Positions 23,644-34,638 of a DNA stretch of 64,000 nucleotides are shown here, one piece after another (position 1 is the stretch's first letter; each line of letters opens with the position of its first letter). The DNA is from Candidatus Falkowbacteria bacterium. Lineage in GTDB: Bacteria; Patescibacteriota; Patescibacteriia; Patescibacteriales; Patescibacteriaceae. A model generated the notes under the pieces. The model saw nothing but the letters and a program-made list of their open reading frames with translations. It searched no databases and was not told where the DNA came from. Location: NCBI GenBank assembly GCA_026396835.1, contig JAPLWA010000004.1, positions 1 to 64,000 on the forward strand, in the 5' to 3' direction. A program made the translations under genes and the position numbers.

Positions 23644-24879
23644 ATGACAAATCAATTCTACACTAAAAAATCAACTAAACAAGTAGTCTTTTATAGCTTA
23701 CTAGTTATCGTTGCTCTAGCCGGGTCTTTTTTTGCCGGCTTCTATTTTGCTGGTAAAAATAACGTAAGTACTAGCTTTAATATTTTAGAAGGTAAGGTCT
23801 TGAATAAGGATCAAGTTTCTAATGACGTTGATTTTAAAATGTTCTGGGAAGTTTGGAACACAATTAAGCGAGATTATGTTGATCGCGATAATTTAAGTGA
23901 GAAAAAACTTTTTTATGGAGCGCTGCAAGGTTTAGTCGCTTCAACTAAAGATCCATATTCTGTTTTCATGAATCCAGAAGAAGCTAAATCATTCGAGGAA
24001 GACTTGTCAGGAACTTTTGAGGGGATCGGTGCCGAAATTGGTTTCCGTAATGAGATTTTAACAATCATTGCTCCAATCGAAGGTATGCCAGCGGTTAAAG
24101 CAGGAATTTTGGCCGGTGATAAAATTTATGCGATTGACGGCAAGACTGCCGCAGGTATGAGCGTAGAAGATGCCGTGAAAAAAATTCGCGGACCAAAAGG
24201 AACAAAAGTTACAATTACTGTTGTTCGAGCTAAGGTTGATAAACCAATTGATTTTTCAATTGTTCGCGACACCGTTGTCGTTAAGAGCGTAACAACATCA
24301 TTTAACGAAAAAAATAAAATTTTCACAGTTAGAATTTCAAGTTTCAACAATGACTCAGAAGATTTGTTCAATCAAGCGGTTCAAGAAGCGGTCATTAAAA
24401 AACCAAAAGGTATAATTTTTGATTTGCGTAACAATCCAGGTGGTTATTTAGAAACGGCTGTATCAGTCGCTAGTGAATGGGTTAAAGAAGGCCCAATTGT
24501 AATCGAGCAATTTGGTGATGGTAAAAAAGTTGAACATACTGCGAAAGGCAATCCACGTTTAGCCGGTATTCCGACCGTTGTTTTGGTTAACGAAGGCAGT
24601 GCTTCAGCTTCAGAAATTGTGGCTGGTGCTTTAAAAGATGATGGCTTAGCTAAATTAGTTGGTCAGAAAACTTTTGGTAAAGGATCGGTTCAAGTTTTGC
24701 GACAATTAGAAGACGGTTCGGTGGTTAAAATAACTACGGCTAAATGGTTAACCCCAAAAGGAACTTATATTAATGAGCAAGGAATTGAGCCAGACACAAA
24801 AGTTGAAATATCGGCCGAGGACAGAGAAAAGAATAGAGACCCACAGTTAGACCAAGCACTTAAAATTTTGCTGCCTTAA
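23644..24879 (+). CDS. S41 family C-terminal processing peptidase (CtpA/Prc-like) with PDZ domain
   Basis: A membrane-anchored serine protease acting outside the membrane. An N-terminal TM helix (about residues 15-35) is followed by a helical region, a PDZ domain (G-I-G-A-E-I-G-F ... A-G-I-L-A-G-D-K-I-Y-A-I-D-G) and the tail-specific protease core. Its catalytic Ser lies in N-E-G-S-A-S-A-S-E-I and its Lys in T-F-G-K-G-S-V-Q. Length about 410 fits CtpA. It precedes the pseudopilin genes by 11 nt. ATG 23638 is the alternative start. Confidence 0.92.
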   Translation: MTNQFYTKKSTKQVVFYSLLVIVALAGSFFAGFYFAGKNNVSTSFNILEGKVLNKDQVSNDVDFKMFWEVWNTIKRDYVDRDNLSEKKLFYGALQGLVASTKDPYSVFMNPEEAKSFEEDLSGTFEGIGAEIGFRNEILTIIAPIEGMPAVKAGILAGDKIYAIDGKTAAGMSVEDAVKKIRGPKGTKVTITVVRAKVDKPIDFSIVRDTVVVKSVTTSFNEKNKIFTVRISSFNNDSEDLFNQAVQEAVIKKPKGIIFDLRNNPGGYLETAVSVASEWVKEGPIVIEQFGDGKKVEHTAKGNPRLAGIPTVVLVNEGSASASEIVAGALKDDGLAKLVGQKTFGKGSVQVLRQLEDGSVVKITTAKWLTPKGTYINEQGIEPDTKVEISAEDREKNRDPQLDQALKILLP

Positions 24880-24890
24880 TTGTTTTCGCA

Positions 24891-25451
24891 ATGAAAAAAA
24901 GAACTAAAAAACAATCTGCTGGTTTTACTTTGATTGAAATAGTAACCACCCTAGCTATTGTGGCTGTTATTTTTAGTATTGCTGTGTCTAGCTCTAATCG
25001 AATGAGTTCAAGATCTAATATTAATTTAGTGACTGAATCTCTGGTTAGCGATATTCGTACAACGGCTATGTCGGCCATGAATTCAGAACAATTTCAAACT
25101 CAATCTCCGATTTACTGGGGTATTAGATTGAAAACTGATGAAACTCCGGCTAATTATACTGTATTTGCCGACACTAACGGAGACTCATTTTATAATAATA
25201 ATGAAAAATTTAAAGCGATTTTTTTAAATAAAAATATAAGATTAAATTGTACAACCTTCCATAACCAGTGTTGGGGAACAGGTTCGGTTTTATTTACCGC
25301 TGGTGAGGCTAAGCCATATTTTGAGGGTGGTGGTGACGTCTTGGGGGTTGATACTAAAAACGGAGATGTCTCTATTGAATTAGAAGATATAACAACAGGG
25401 GATAAAAAAGTTATTGTTATAAATGCGCTAGGCTTAGTTGACCCTCAGTAA
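24891..25451 (+). CDS. minor pseudopilin / prepilin (GspH-FimT-like)
   Basis: A type III signal typical of prepilins: basic leader K-K-R-T-K-K-Q-S-A-G, then F-T-L-I-E with Glu at +5, and a hydrophobic N-terminal helix. A prepilin peptidase should cut after the Gly. The C-terminal globular domain (about 130 residues) looks GspH/FimT-like. It is the first of four adjacent pilin-type genes and probably forms the initiation/tip complex of a type IV pilus or competence-type pilus. Confidence 0.85.
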   Translation: MKKRTKKQSAGFTLIEIVTTLAIVAVIFSIAVSSSNRMSSRSNINLVTESLVSDIRTTAMSAMNSEQFQTQSPIYWGIRLKTDETPANYTVFADTNGDSFYNNNEKFKAIFLNKNIRLNCTTFHNQCWGTGSVLFTAGEAKPYFEGGGDVLGVDTKNGDVSIELEDITTGDKKVIVINALGLVDPQ

Positions 25452-25454
25452 TAT

Positions 25455-25985
25455 ATGAAATTTTTTAAGCTAAAAGAAGGTTTTACTTTATTAGAAGTCG
25501 TGGTTGCTTTAGGATTATTGATTTTAATTTTTGGCAGCGTTGTTTCTTTGGCTATTTTGACCAGGGAGGCTGAGCAAGCTTCAAAAAATAATTTAATTGC
25601 TGCCTATCTAGCCAAAGAGGGACAAGATCTAGTTCGTTATAGACGTGATAAAAATTATCTTGATGCTGTATCAGCCTTTAATAGTCTTGTTGCAGAAGAG
25701 GTTAATAACTCGGTTTATTATTTTTATATTGACTATACCAACAGTATTCGTTCGGCATCTGCAAATGATGTACAATCATCAGTTCCTTTAAAATATTTTG
25801 AAAGTTTTTATGGTAATGGTAATGACGGAGAAAATACTATATTTAAGCGACTGGTGACAACTACTTACCATGAAGCCGCAGGCCTAATGCCAGCCTATAT
25901 CGATGTTAAGGTCGAAGTCTATTGGAAGAGTGACACAAAGCAAGATACTTACACTTTAAATAGTCAGTTAAGTGATTGGAACTAG
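25455..25985 (+). CDS. minor pseudopilin (PilV/GspI-like)
   Basis: Prepilin signal K-L-K-E-G / F-T-L-L-E-V with Glu at +5 and a long hydrophobic helix to about residue 35. The 176-residue product resembles the minor pilins PilV/GspI by its V-V-A-L-G-L helix and following A-A-Y-L-A-K-E-G-Q-D. 3 nt separate it from the previous gene, 12 nt from the next. Confidence 0.83.
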   Translation: MKFFKLKEGFTLLEVVVALGLLILIFGSVVSLAILTREAEQASKNNLIAAYLAKEGQDLVRYRRDKNYLDAVSAFNSLVAEEVNNSVYYFYIDYTNSIRSASANDVQSSVPLKYFESFYGNGNDGENTIFKRLVTTTYHEAAGLMPAYIDVKVEVYWKSDTKQDTYTLNSQLSDWN

Positions 25986-25997
25986 CCTTTAAATTTT

Positions 25998-26567
25998 ATG
26001 AAAGAAAATAGTATAAAAATAGAATCAGGTTTTACTCTTCTGGAAATGATGATTGCGGTAAGCTTGTTTACTGTTGTCATGCTTATTTCTTCTAGTATGT
26101 TTTTAAGCTCAATTGACAGTCAATCCAGAGCAATTGGTTCAAAAAACATACAAGAGAGTTTAAACTTTGCATTAGCTAGTATGTCTAATGAGATAGCCAA
26201 GGCGGTCGTTGACCCCGGGCCTTGTGACGGAAGGTGTGACGGCGCGTCAGTATTTTGTGTTTTAGGTAGTGGCCTAGAAAAGAAAATAATTTTTAAAGAA
26301 CTGGACAATACTTGCATTGCGTATCAGCTAACAACTTTTTCTAGCGATGTCCGTGTTTTATCTATGTCGCGCGATGGTTTAACTCCAGTTTATTTAACGC
26401 CGCGTAATATTAATATTTCCGACCTTAATTTTAATACCGAATATGTTACTAATGTAACTAATTATATTGCTAAGGCTAGTGTTTCAATAACTGGTCAAGG
26501 TTTAAATAGAGAAAATCATCCTGACATTGTCTCTATTCAAACTTTGGTAACAGTTGGGAATTATTAA
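25998..26567 (+). CDS. minor pseudopilin (PilW/GspJ-like)
   Basis: Prepilin signal E-S-G / F-T-L-L-E-M-M-I-A-V with Glu at +5. The globular part has a Cys-containing loop (G-P-C-D-G-R-C-D-G) that may be disulfide-bonded outside the cell. Order after the GspH-like and GspI-like genes matches minor-pilin operons (H-I-J/W-X), which supports the assignment. Confidence 0.83.
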   Translation: MKENSIKIESGFTLLEMMIAVSLFTVVMLISSSMFLSSIDSQSRAIGSKNIQESLNFALASMSNEIAKAVVDPGPCDGRCDGASVFCVLGSGLEKKIIFKELDNTCIAYQLTTFSSDVRVLSMSRDGLTPVYLTPRNINISDLNFNTEYVTNVTNYIAKASVSITGQGLNRENHPDIVSIQTLVTVGNY

Positions 26568-26572
26568 AAAAT

Positions 26573-28204
26573 ATGAAAAAAACATTTTTAAATTTATTAA
26601 ATAGGCAACCGAGTGGAATGGCGATGGTTATTGTTTTAACCGTGGCCTTTGTCGTTTTAATAACAGTGGCTGCCGGGGCCGTTATTATATCTAATAATCT
26701 AAATAAATCTGGTGGTCAGGCTAGTAAGGCTAGGGCCGAAGAAAGTGTTTCAATTGCTTTAGAAAGATTGAAGGGAATTTATAAAATAGACGGCGCTTTA
26801 CTTAAAACTTGTAGTCAGGGTGATTGCGTCGACTTAACTAACGGCGTTTGCGTTTCCTGTTCTGACGCAGCGGCTTTTTATAAGCAAGGAGATGTGAAAT
26901 ATAAAGTAGAGCTTGGGAAAATAGCTCAGCCCGAAGGACTTACTGTAGGTTTTGCTGATTTAGTTGTGACTGGTTATTACAAAAATATTAGTAAGCAAAA
27001 ATCAACTCGGGTTTGTCTGAACTATTGCGCTGGTAAGGGATTTACTTGTGGCGATAATGGTTGTGGCGGAACTTGCGGAACTTGTCGGTCGCCGCAAACC
27101 TGCGATGCTGGTACACAAAAATGTAGCGGCGAAGTTGTAACTGGTTGCGGTGATATTAATGTAGAGTGTGCAACTAATTGTCCAGTCGGAACAGTTTGCG
27201 GCGGAGGGACAGTGGTTGATGATGTAAATTATATAGTTGTGTCTGACTCCGGTTGTGATAGCGGTAGTTGCAATCAATCAACTGATTATTATACTCGCAT
27301 ATGGGATGAAGGTCATTTTTCTGATACAGGGGCTAATGATCAAAGTGATGGTAGAAATAATATGAGCCACCTAACTAGCTCCCAGTATAGTGCCGCTCTA
27401 TATTGTAGTGACGCAGCTTATAATAATTTTTCGGATTGGTACTTACCGTCTAACGAAGAACTTCTCACTCTTTATAATGCTTCGCAAAATGCTTATGGCA
27501 CCGGCTATGCTCAAGATGGTTGTTATTGGTCTTCGTCTCAATATGACAAAGGGCCAATCGAAGCTGCTGTTATAGGTGGTTTTGGTGAAAATTTTAATTC
27601 TTGTCGTGAAAGGATCGCTACTACAAAGAGTGAAAATACTTATACTCGATGTATAAGACGTTATAACACGCAAGCAGCTGCTTGTAGTGACGTTAATACT
27701 GAATGTACCGCTGATTGCGTTGCGGGTGACCGTTGCGGAGGAGGAGCTTTAATTGATGTATCTAACCATGTTATTGCTTCTTTATCTGGCTGTGATGGGT
27801 CTACTTGTTCAGAGACAACTGATAATGCCGTTAGAGCATGGGAAAGCAACGCAATAATCCATGATTTTACTAATGCTCAAGATCCCAATGACGGGAAACG
27901 TAATACTGATACGATCGTTGCCTTTGGTCCTAATTTTGATGCAGCCCTTATGTGCTCTAATGCCTCTTATTATGGCTTTGGCCATTGGTGGTTGCCTGCT
28001 ATTAATGAGCTGGAAACAATGTATAATGCTTCCTCAAGTAACTGGACTTCTGGTTATGCTGATGCTTGCTATTGGTCATCAACTGAAGAAAAACGAAAGG
28101 CAGACGTGGCTCTTATTGGCGGTATGGGCGCAAAACATGGTATGTGTCCACAAGCTTACGGTAAAGCAGATAATGCATATGTCCGCTGCTTAAGACGATG
28201 GTAG
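26573..28204 (+). CDS. PilX-like pilus protein with Cys-rich linker and two Lcl/DUF1566 heads
   Basis: 543 residues. The N-terminus (G-M-A-M-V-I-V-L, hydrophobic to about residue 42) is PilX/GspK-like without the F-T-L-x-E motif. A Cys-rich segment (C-G-D-N-G-C-G-G-T-C-G-T-C) follows at about 155-195. Then come two tandem ~165-residue modules, each opening with C-x-D-x-N-x-E-C and ending in a W-Y-L-P-S/W-W-L-P-A ... C-Y-W-S-S ... Y-x-R-C-x-R-R pattern. This is typical of the Lcl/DUF1566 family, which I recall as belonging to the C-type-lectin-like clan. Adhesive tip function is inferred. The internal duplication is clear. Confidence 0.78.
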   Translation: MKKTFLNLLNRQPSGMAMVIVLTVAFVVLITVAAGAVIISNNLNKSGGQASKARAEESVSIALERLKGIYKIDGALLKTCSQGDCVDLTNGVCVSCSDAAAFYKQGDVKYKVELGKIAQPEGLTVGFADLVVTGYYKNISKQKSTRVCLNYCAGKGFTCGDNGCGGTCGTCRSPQTCDAGTQKCSGEVVTGCGDINVECATNCPVGTVCGGGTVVDDVNYIVVSDSGCDSGSCNQSTDYYTRIWDEGHFSDTGANDQSDGRNNMSHLTSSQYSAALYCSDAAYNNFSDWYLPSNEELLTLYNASQNAYGTGYAQDGCYWSSSQYDKGPIEAAVIGGFGENFNSCRERIATTKSENTYTRCIRRYNTQAAACSDVNTECTADCVAGDRCGGGALIDVSNHVIASLSGCDGSTCSETTDNAVRAWESNAIIHDFTNAQDPNDGKRNTDTIVAFGPNFDAALMCSNASYYGFGHWWLPAINELETMYNASSSNWTSGYADACYWSSTEEKRKADVALIGGMGAKHGMCPQAYGKADNAYVRCLRRW

Positions 28205-28247
28205 TAACCCTATCTTATTACAGCAAGAGGGAAGTGGTCATAAATAA

Positions 28248-30377
<2,130 letters not shown>

Positions 30378-30381
30378 AATA

Positions 30382-31614
30382 ATGTTAAAAATTTTTTCTA
30401 AATCAAAAGGTTTTACTTTAATTGAATTATTAGTGGTCGTTGGGATTATTGCGATTCTGTCTACTTTGTCTTTTGTTTTTTTTGATACAGCCCGCATGAG
30501 TTCGCGAGATGCTCGTCGCGTGTCTGATATAAAACAATTACAGCTGGCTTTGAAAATGTATTATAACGACACTGGAATTTATCCAACGACTTTGACTGCC
30601 AATAGTAGCATCACTGATAAAGGTAAAAATTATTTATTGCGCGTACCAGCTAATCCAACGCCGCGAGCTGATAATGGCTGCGTTGATCAAGACTACAAAT
30701 ATACACAATTAGAAAATGGCCAGCGCTATAGTTTATCTTTTTGCTTGGGTGACAAAACTGATGACCTTGATGGTGGTAATCACACTTTAACTGCTAATGG
30801 AATTTTAAATTGTCCAACTGGTTATGTTTCTGTGCCTGGAAGTTATGAATTTAATACTAACGATTTTTGTGTAATGAAATGGGAGGCTAAATGTGCTAGT
30901 ACCGATGATTTAACTATAGGTCTTGCAGATGCTTTAACGGCAAATAGTTCTTATGATAATTCATCCATCCCTTGTGACGTTGACAATGCGAGAGTCCCGG
31001 TATCAGTTTCTTCTGGAAACCCAATTGGAAATATTAGCCAGATTGACGCAGTTACTTATTGTCAAACAATAGGGGCTCATCTTATGACAAATCAAGAATG
31101 GATGACAATTACTCGTAATTTAGAAAATGTCACAACAAATTGGTCAGATGGAGTAATTGATGATGTCGGCTCTATTTTAAATGCTGGTAATTACAGCGGG
31201 AGCGTAGTCTATGACGGATCAAATGAATATGTAGGGGGTTCGGAAACTCATGATTGGAGAAGAACTTCTTATTTATCTAACGGAGAATCAATCTGGGATA
31301 TTACTGGCAATATTGCTGAATGGCTTGATACAAGTTGTTTAACTTCTCAATATTATGGCGCTCCCGGTCAAACAGATTGGCCTGACTCTAATTTAGATGA
31401 CTACGAAAGGTCTGCGGCAGGCCCTTTTAGCGCCGCTCTCAGTAAGCGAAATTATATAGGTACATACATTGGTTGCGCTTCTGACTCTAATTATTTTTTA
31501 AGGGGCGGCTCAGCTGATGATAGTGGGATTTCTCCTGGAATTTTTGCATTAGATCTGGCTAATAATTCATCTTATTATAGTAATTTTACCGGCTTCCGTT
31601 GCGTTCGTAATTAG
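30382..31614 (+). CDS. prepilin with FGE-sulfatase-like (C-type lectin fold) C-terminal head
   Basis: 410 residues. Prepilin signal K-S-K-G / F-T-L-I-E-L-L-V-V, then a type IV pilin helix and small globular pilin domain (D-A-R-R-V-S-D-I-K-Q-L-Q-L-A-L-K-M-Y-Y, Y-P-T). From about residue 155 an FGE/SUMF1-like domain follows: C-V-M-K-W-E-A-K-C, A-H-L-M-T-N-Q-E-W, W-D-I-T-G-N-I-A-E-W, L-R-G-G-S-A and the terminal G-F-R-C-V-R. Such heads are binding domains in many surface and DGR-target proteins; catalytic FGE activity is not implied. It starts 4 nt after ligA. Confidence 0.82.
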   Translation: MLKIFSKSKGFTLIELLVVVGIIAILSTLSFVFFDTARMSSRDARRVSDIKQLQLALKMYYNDTGIYPTTLTANSSITDKGKNYLLRVPANPTPRADNGCVDQDYKYTQLENGQRYSLSFCLGDKTDDLDGGNHTLTANGILNCPTGYVSVPGSYEFNTNDFCVMKWEAKCASTDDLTIGLADALTANSSYDNSSIPCDVDNARVPVSVSSGNPIGNISQIDAVTYCQTIGAHLMTNQEWMTITRNLENVTTNWSDGVIDDVGSILNAGNYSGSVVYDGSNEYVGGSETHDWRRTSYLSNGESIWDITGNIAEWLDTSCLTSQYYGAPGQTDWPDSNLDDYERSAAGPFSAALSKRNYIGTYIGCASDSNYFLRGGSADDSGISPGIFALDLANNSSYYSNFTGFRCVRN

Positions 31615-31615
31615 T

Positions 31616-31644
31616 TTGACCCAATATTGGTCGCGGGTTACAAT
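31616..31644 (+). promoter_or_regulatory. sigma70 promoter of the second FGE-headed prepilin
   Basis: TTGACC (31616-31621), a 17-nt spacer and TACAAT (31639-31644), giving a leader of about 15 nt before ATG 31667. It means the second paralogue can be transcribed independently of the first. Confidence 0.7.
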
Positions 31645-31666
31645 GTAGTAGATAGTATTTAGTTTT

Positions 31667-32881
31667 ATGAAAAAAAATAATCAAGGCTTTACCTTAATAG
31701 AATTATTAGTCGTAATTGGCATTATTGCAATTTTGTCTACTTTAAGTGTGGTTTATTTTGAAACTGCTCGTATGTCAGCCCGCGATGCAAGACGTATCTC
31801 TGATGTTAAGCAAATCCAAGTAGCTCTAAAAATGTATTATAATGACACTGGTATTTATCCAACCGTAATTACAGCTGGTAGTAGTATATCTGTTGGTGGT
31901 ACTAATTATATATTACGAGTCCCGGCTAATCCTGTGCCAAGGAATGATGGAACTTGTGTTGATCAAGAATATCAGTACACTCAACTAGAAGGCGGACAGC
32001 GTTATAGCTTATCTTTTTGTTTAGGTGATAAAACTGATGACCTTGATGCTGGCAACCATTCAGCCACGCATAACGGAATTTTAAATTGTCCAACTGGATA
32101 CGTGGCTGTGCCTGGTAGCTCAACTTTTCAAACTAATGATTTTTGCGTGATGAAGTGGGAAGCTAAATGTGCCACCTCAACCGAGCAAACGATTGGTTTA
32201 TCCGATGTGTTAACAGGAAACTCAAGCTACGATAATAGTAGCACTCCATGCAACGAGGGAAACTCTAGAATTCCAGTTTCAGTTTCGTCTGGTAATCCAA
32301 TTGGAAATATCAGCCAAGCTGATGCCATAACTTATTGTCAGACTATTGGCGGACATCTCTTAACAAACCCAGAATGGATGACAATCGCTCGTAATCTAGA
32401 AGCCACTTCTAGTAACTGGTCTAATGGGGTGGTCGGCGATACTTCTGTAAACTTAGGCAACTTTGATGGGGCACAAGCTATGGATGGAACAAGTGTTTAC
32501 GGAAGCGGCGGGAGTTCGTTTGATTATTTAAGAACTAACAGTTTATCAAATGGAGAGGTAATTTGGGATTTTTCTGGTAATATAGATGAATGGCTTGATA
32601 AAACTTGTACATCTGCTGAATATGTTGATCTTGGCGGGCTGGATGAATGGACTAATCCTGGTATTAGTACAGCGGCACATGATGCTTCCGGGCCGCTTGA
32701 CCCTTTGTTTAATTCTACTTATGGTATAGGAAATTATTTTGGCTGCATTTCTGATGGTAATGTCTTTTTAAGAGGTGGTTCAGCTGATAATAGTAGTTAT
32801 AAAGGAGGATTGTACTCCTTGTATTTAGCATATAATAATTCCGTGACCAGTCCTTTGGCCGGTTTTCGTTGCGTTAAATAA
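31667..32881 (+). CDS. prepilin with FGE-sulfatase-like head (paralogue of 30382-31614)
   Basis: 404 residues with the same architecture as its upstream neighbour: N-Q-G / F-T-L-I-E-L-L-V-V, pilin core nearly identical to the paralogue, then an FGE-like head (C-V-M-K-W-E-A-K-C, G-H-L-L-T-N-P-E-W, W-D-F-S-G-N-I-D-E-W, L-R-G-G-S-A-D-N, terminal G-F-R-C-V-K). The pilin part is better conserved than the head, especially the stretch between the R-G-G-S and G-F-R-C motifs, as expected for diversifying ligand-binding surfaces. The stop directly abuts gatC. Confidence 0.82.
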   Translation: MKKNNQGFTLIELLVVIGIIAILSTLSVVYFETARMSARDARRISDVKQIQVALKMYYNDTGIYPTVITAGSSISVGGTNYILRVPANPVPRNDGTCVDQEYQYTQLEGGQRYSLSFCLGDKTDDLDAGNHSATHNGILNCPTGYVAVPGSSTFQTNDFCVMKWEAKCATSTEQTIGLSDVLTGNSSYDNSSTPCNEGNSRIPVSVSSGNPIGNISQADAITYCQTIGGHLLTNPEWMTIARNLEATSSNWSNGVVGDTSVNLGNFDGAQAMDGTSVYGSGGSSFDYLRTNSLSNGEVIWDFSGNIDEWLDKTCTSAEYVDLGGLDEWTNPGISTAAHDASGPLDPLFNSTYGIGNYFGCISDGNVFLRGGSADNSSYKGGLYSLYLAYNNSVTSPLAGFRCVK

Positions 32882-33178
32882 ATGACTTTTTCAAATAATG
32901 ACATAAAGCATATTGCTCGTCTGGCGCGCTTAACATTGACTGAGCAGGAAATAAAAAAGTACCGCCGAGAGATCAGCGGTATTGTTGGCTATGTTGATAA
33001 ATTAGCCAGCGCTAATGTAAGTAATCAGGAGGCCACTTTAAGTTTAACTAGCGCTGATAATTTATTAAGAAACGATTTAGTAGCTGATTGGGATAAGCTA
33101 GAAAAAGAAAACACTTTAAACGCGGCGCCTCGTAAAAAAGGACGCTTAGTGGTTGTGCCTAAAATATTAGAATCATGA
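32882..33178 (+). CDS. gatC: Asp-tRNA(Asn)/Glu-tRNA(Gln) amidotransferase subunit C
   Basis: A 98-residue GatC with the typical I-K-H-I-A-R-L-A-R-L-T-L-T-E-Q-E start and a C-terminal R-L-V-V-V-P-K-I-L-E-S in place of the usual V-P-K-V-x-E. GatC stabilises the A-B interface. ATG 32882 directly follows the prepilin stop. Its TGA overlaps the gatA ATG by 4 nt. gatB is not in this window. Confidence 0.92.
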   Translation: MTFSNNDIKHIARLARLTLTEQEIKKYRREISGIVGYVDKLASANVSNQEATLSLTSADNLLRNDLVADWDKLEKENTLNAAPRKKGRLVVVPKILES

Positions 33179-34629
33179 AATTGAATGAACTTACAATAAA
33201 AGAAGCAAGCTTAAAATTAGCTAAAAGAGAAATTACAAGTCTACAATTAACTAAAGATTGTTTGGCTATGATTAAGCGTCACAACAAAGAACTCAACGCT
33301 TGTCTTTTGATTGATGAAATTGGTGCGCTTAAAGCTGCAGCTAAAGCTGATAAAAGAATAAAAGAAGGGGAGCGCAATATTTTACTTGGCATACCTTATT
33401 TAGCTAAAGATAATATTTTAACCAAGGGTCTTAAAACAACCGCGGCGTCTAAAATGTTAGCTAACTATGTCGCACCTTATGATGCAACAGTTATTAAACA
33501 CTTAAATAAAGCTGGCGCAGTTTTGTTAGGCAAAACCAATTTAGATGAATTTGCTCATGGCGCCTCAACTGAATATAGTGCTTTTGGCGCAACTAAAAAT
33601 CCATGGAATAAAAAATTAGTGCCTGGCGGTTCTTCGGGTGGCTCAGCTGCAGCAGTGGCTGCTAACTTTTGTTTATTTGCTCTTGGAACTGATACTGGTG
33701 GTAGTGTGCGTCACCCAGCTGCTTTTTGTGGTACTGTGGGCTTAAAACCAAGTTATGGTTTGTGTTCTCGTTTTGGCTTAATTGCGATGACAAGTTCAAC
33801 CGATGTGCCTGGCTGCATTACTAAAACAGTTGAAGATTCGGCCTTGGTTTTACAAACTATGGCAGGACTTGATAAAAATGACGCCACGACAGTTGATAAA
33901 AAGGTTCCTGATTATAGTAAATCGTTAAAGAATTTTAATTGGAAAAATATTACTATTGGTATACCTAAAGAAATTGAAAGTGCTCCAATTGCTGCCAATG
34001 TTAAAAAGTCCTGGCTAAAAATGAAGGAAGACATAAAGCGTGCAGGCGGAAAATTTGTTAACATATCACTACCTTCGATCGAATACGCACTAGCCGCTTA
34101 CTATATTATTACACCTTGTGAGATAAGCTCTAATTTGGCGCGTTTTGATGGTTTACGTTTTGGTTTAACTAAAGAGGATAATAAAATAATTGCCACTGCT
34201 TATGAGAAAGTTCGGGAAGCTGGTTTTGGATCTGAAGTTAAACGCCGTATTATTTTAGGAACTTATTGTTTGAGCGCTGGTTATTATGAAGCTTATTATT
34301 TACGCGCACAAAAAGTAAGAACGAAAATTATTAATGAGTTTAATAAAGCGTTTAAAGCATGTGATATTATCATGACGCCAACGACGCCGAGTTCTGCGTT
34401 TGCTTTTGGTTCTAAAACCAAAGATCCATTGAAAATGTATTTAGAAGATTATTTCTTAGTACCAGCCTCTTTAGCTGGTTTACCGGCTATCTCGGTGCCT
34501 TTAGCAAAGAAACCATTACCGACCGCTGTTCAGTTCATTTCTCCGATTTTTAATGAAGCTAAATTATTAGCCATCGCGGCTGCTAGTGAAGAATTTTCTC
34601 TAGACCATGATCTTAAACCAACTTTGTAA
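33175..34629 (+). CDS. gatA: Asp-tRNA(Asn)/Glu-tRNA(Gln) amidotransferase subunit A
   Basis: The amidase-signature subunit that releases ammonia from glutamine for transamidation. The catalytic Ser-cisSer-Lys triad is visible: Lys in Y-L-A-K-D-N, and the Ser pair in P-G-G-S-S-G-G-S-A-A-A-V with D-T-G-G-S-V-R-H-P-A. Length 484 is typical. As AsnRS is encoded nearby, the complex probably makes Gln-tRNA(Gln); that depends on whether glnS is absent from the genome. Confidence 0.96.
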   Translation: MKLNELTIKEASLKLAKREITSLQLTKDCLAMIKRHNKELNACLLIDEIGALKAAAKADKRIKEGERNILLGIPYLAKDNILTKGLKTTAASKMLANYVAPYDATVIKHLNKAGAVLLGKTNLDEFAHGASTEYSAFGATKNPWNKKLVPGGSSGGSAAAVAANFCLFALGTDTGGSVRHPAAFCGTVGLKPSYGLCSRFGLIAMTSSTDVPGCITKTVEDSALVLQTMAGLDKNDATTVDKKVPDYSKSLKNFNWKNITIGIPKEIESAPIAANVKKSWLKMKEDIKRAGGKFVNISLPSIEYALAAYYIITPCEISSNLARFDGLRFGLTKEDNKIIATAYEKVREAGFGSEVKRRIILGTYCLSAGYYEAYYLRAQKVRTKIINEFNKAFKACDIIMTPTTPSSAFAFGSKTKDPLKMYLEDYFLVPASLAGLPAISVPLAKKPLPTAVQFISPIFNEAKLLAIAAASEEFSLDHDLKPTL

Positions 34630-34638
34630 TTATTTTTT

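Noticed and set aside
30382-32881. Diversity-generating retroelement
   Set aside because: The FGE-type heads look like DGR targets, but no reverse transcriptase, template repeat or adenine-biased variation is visible in the window.
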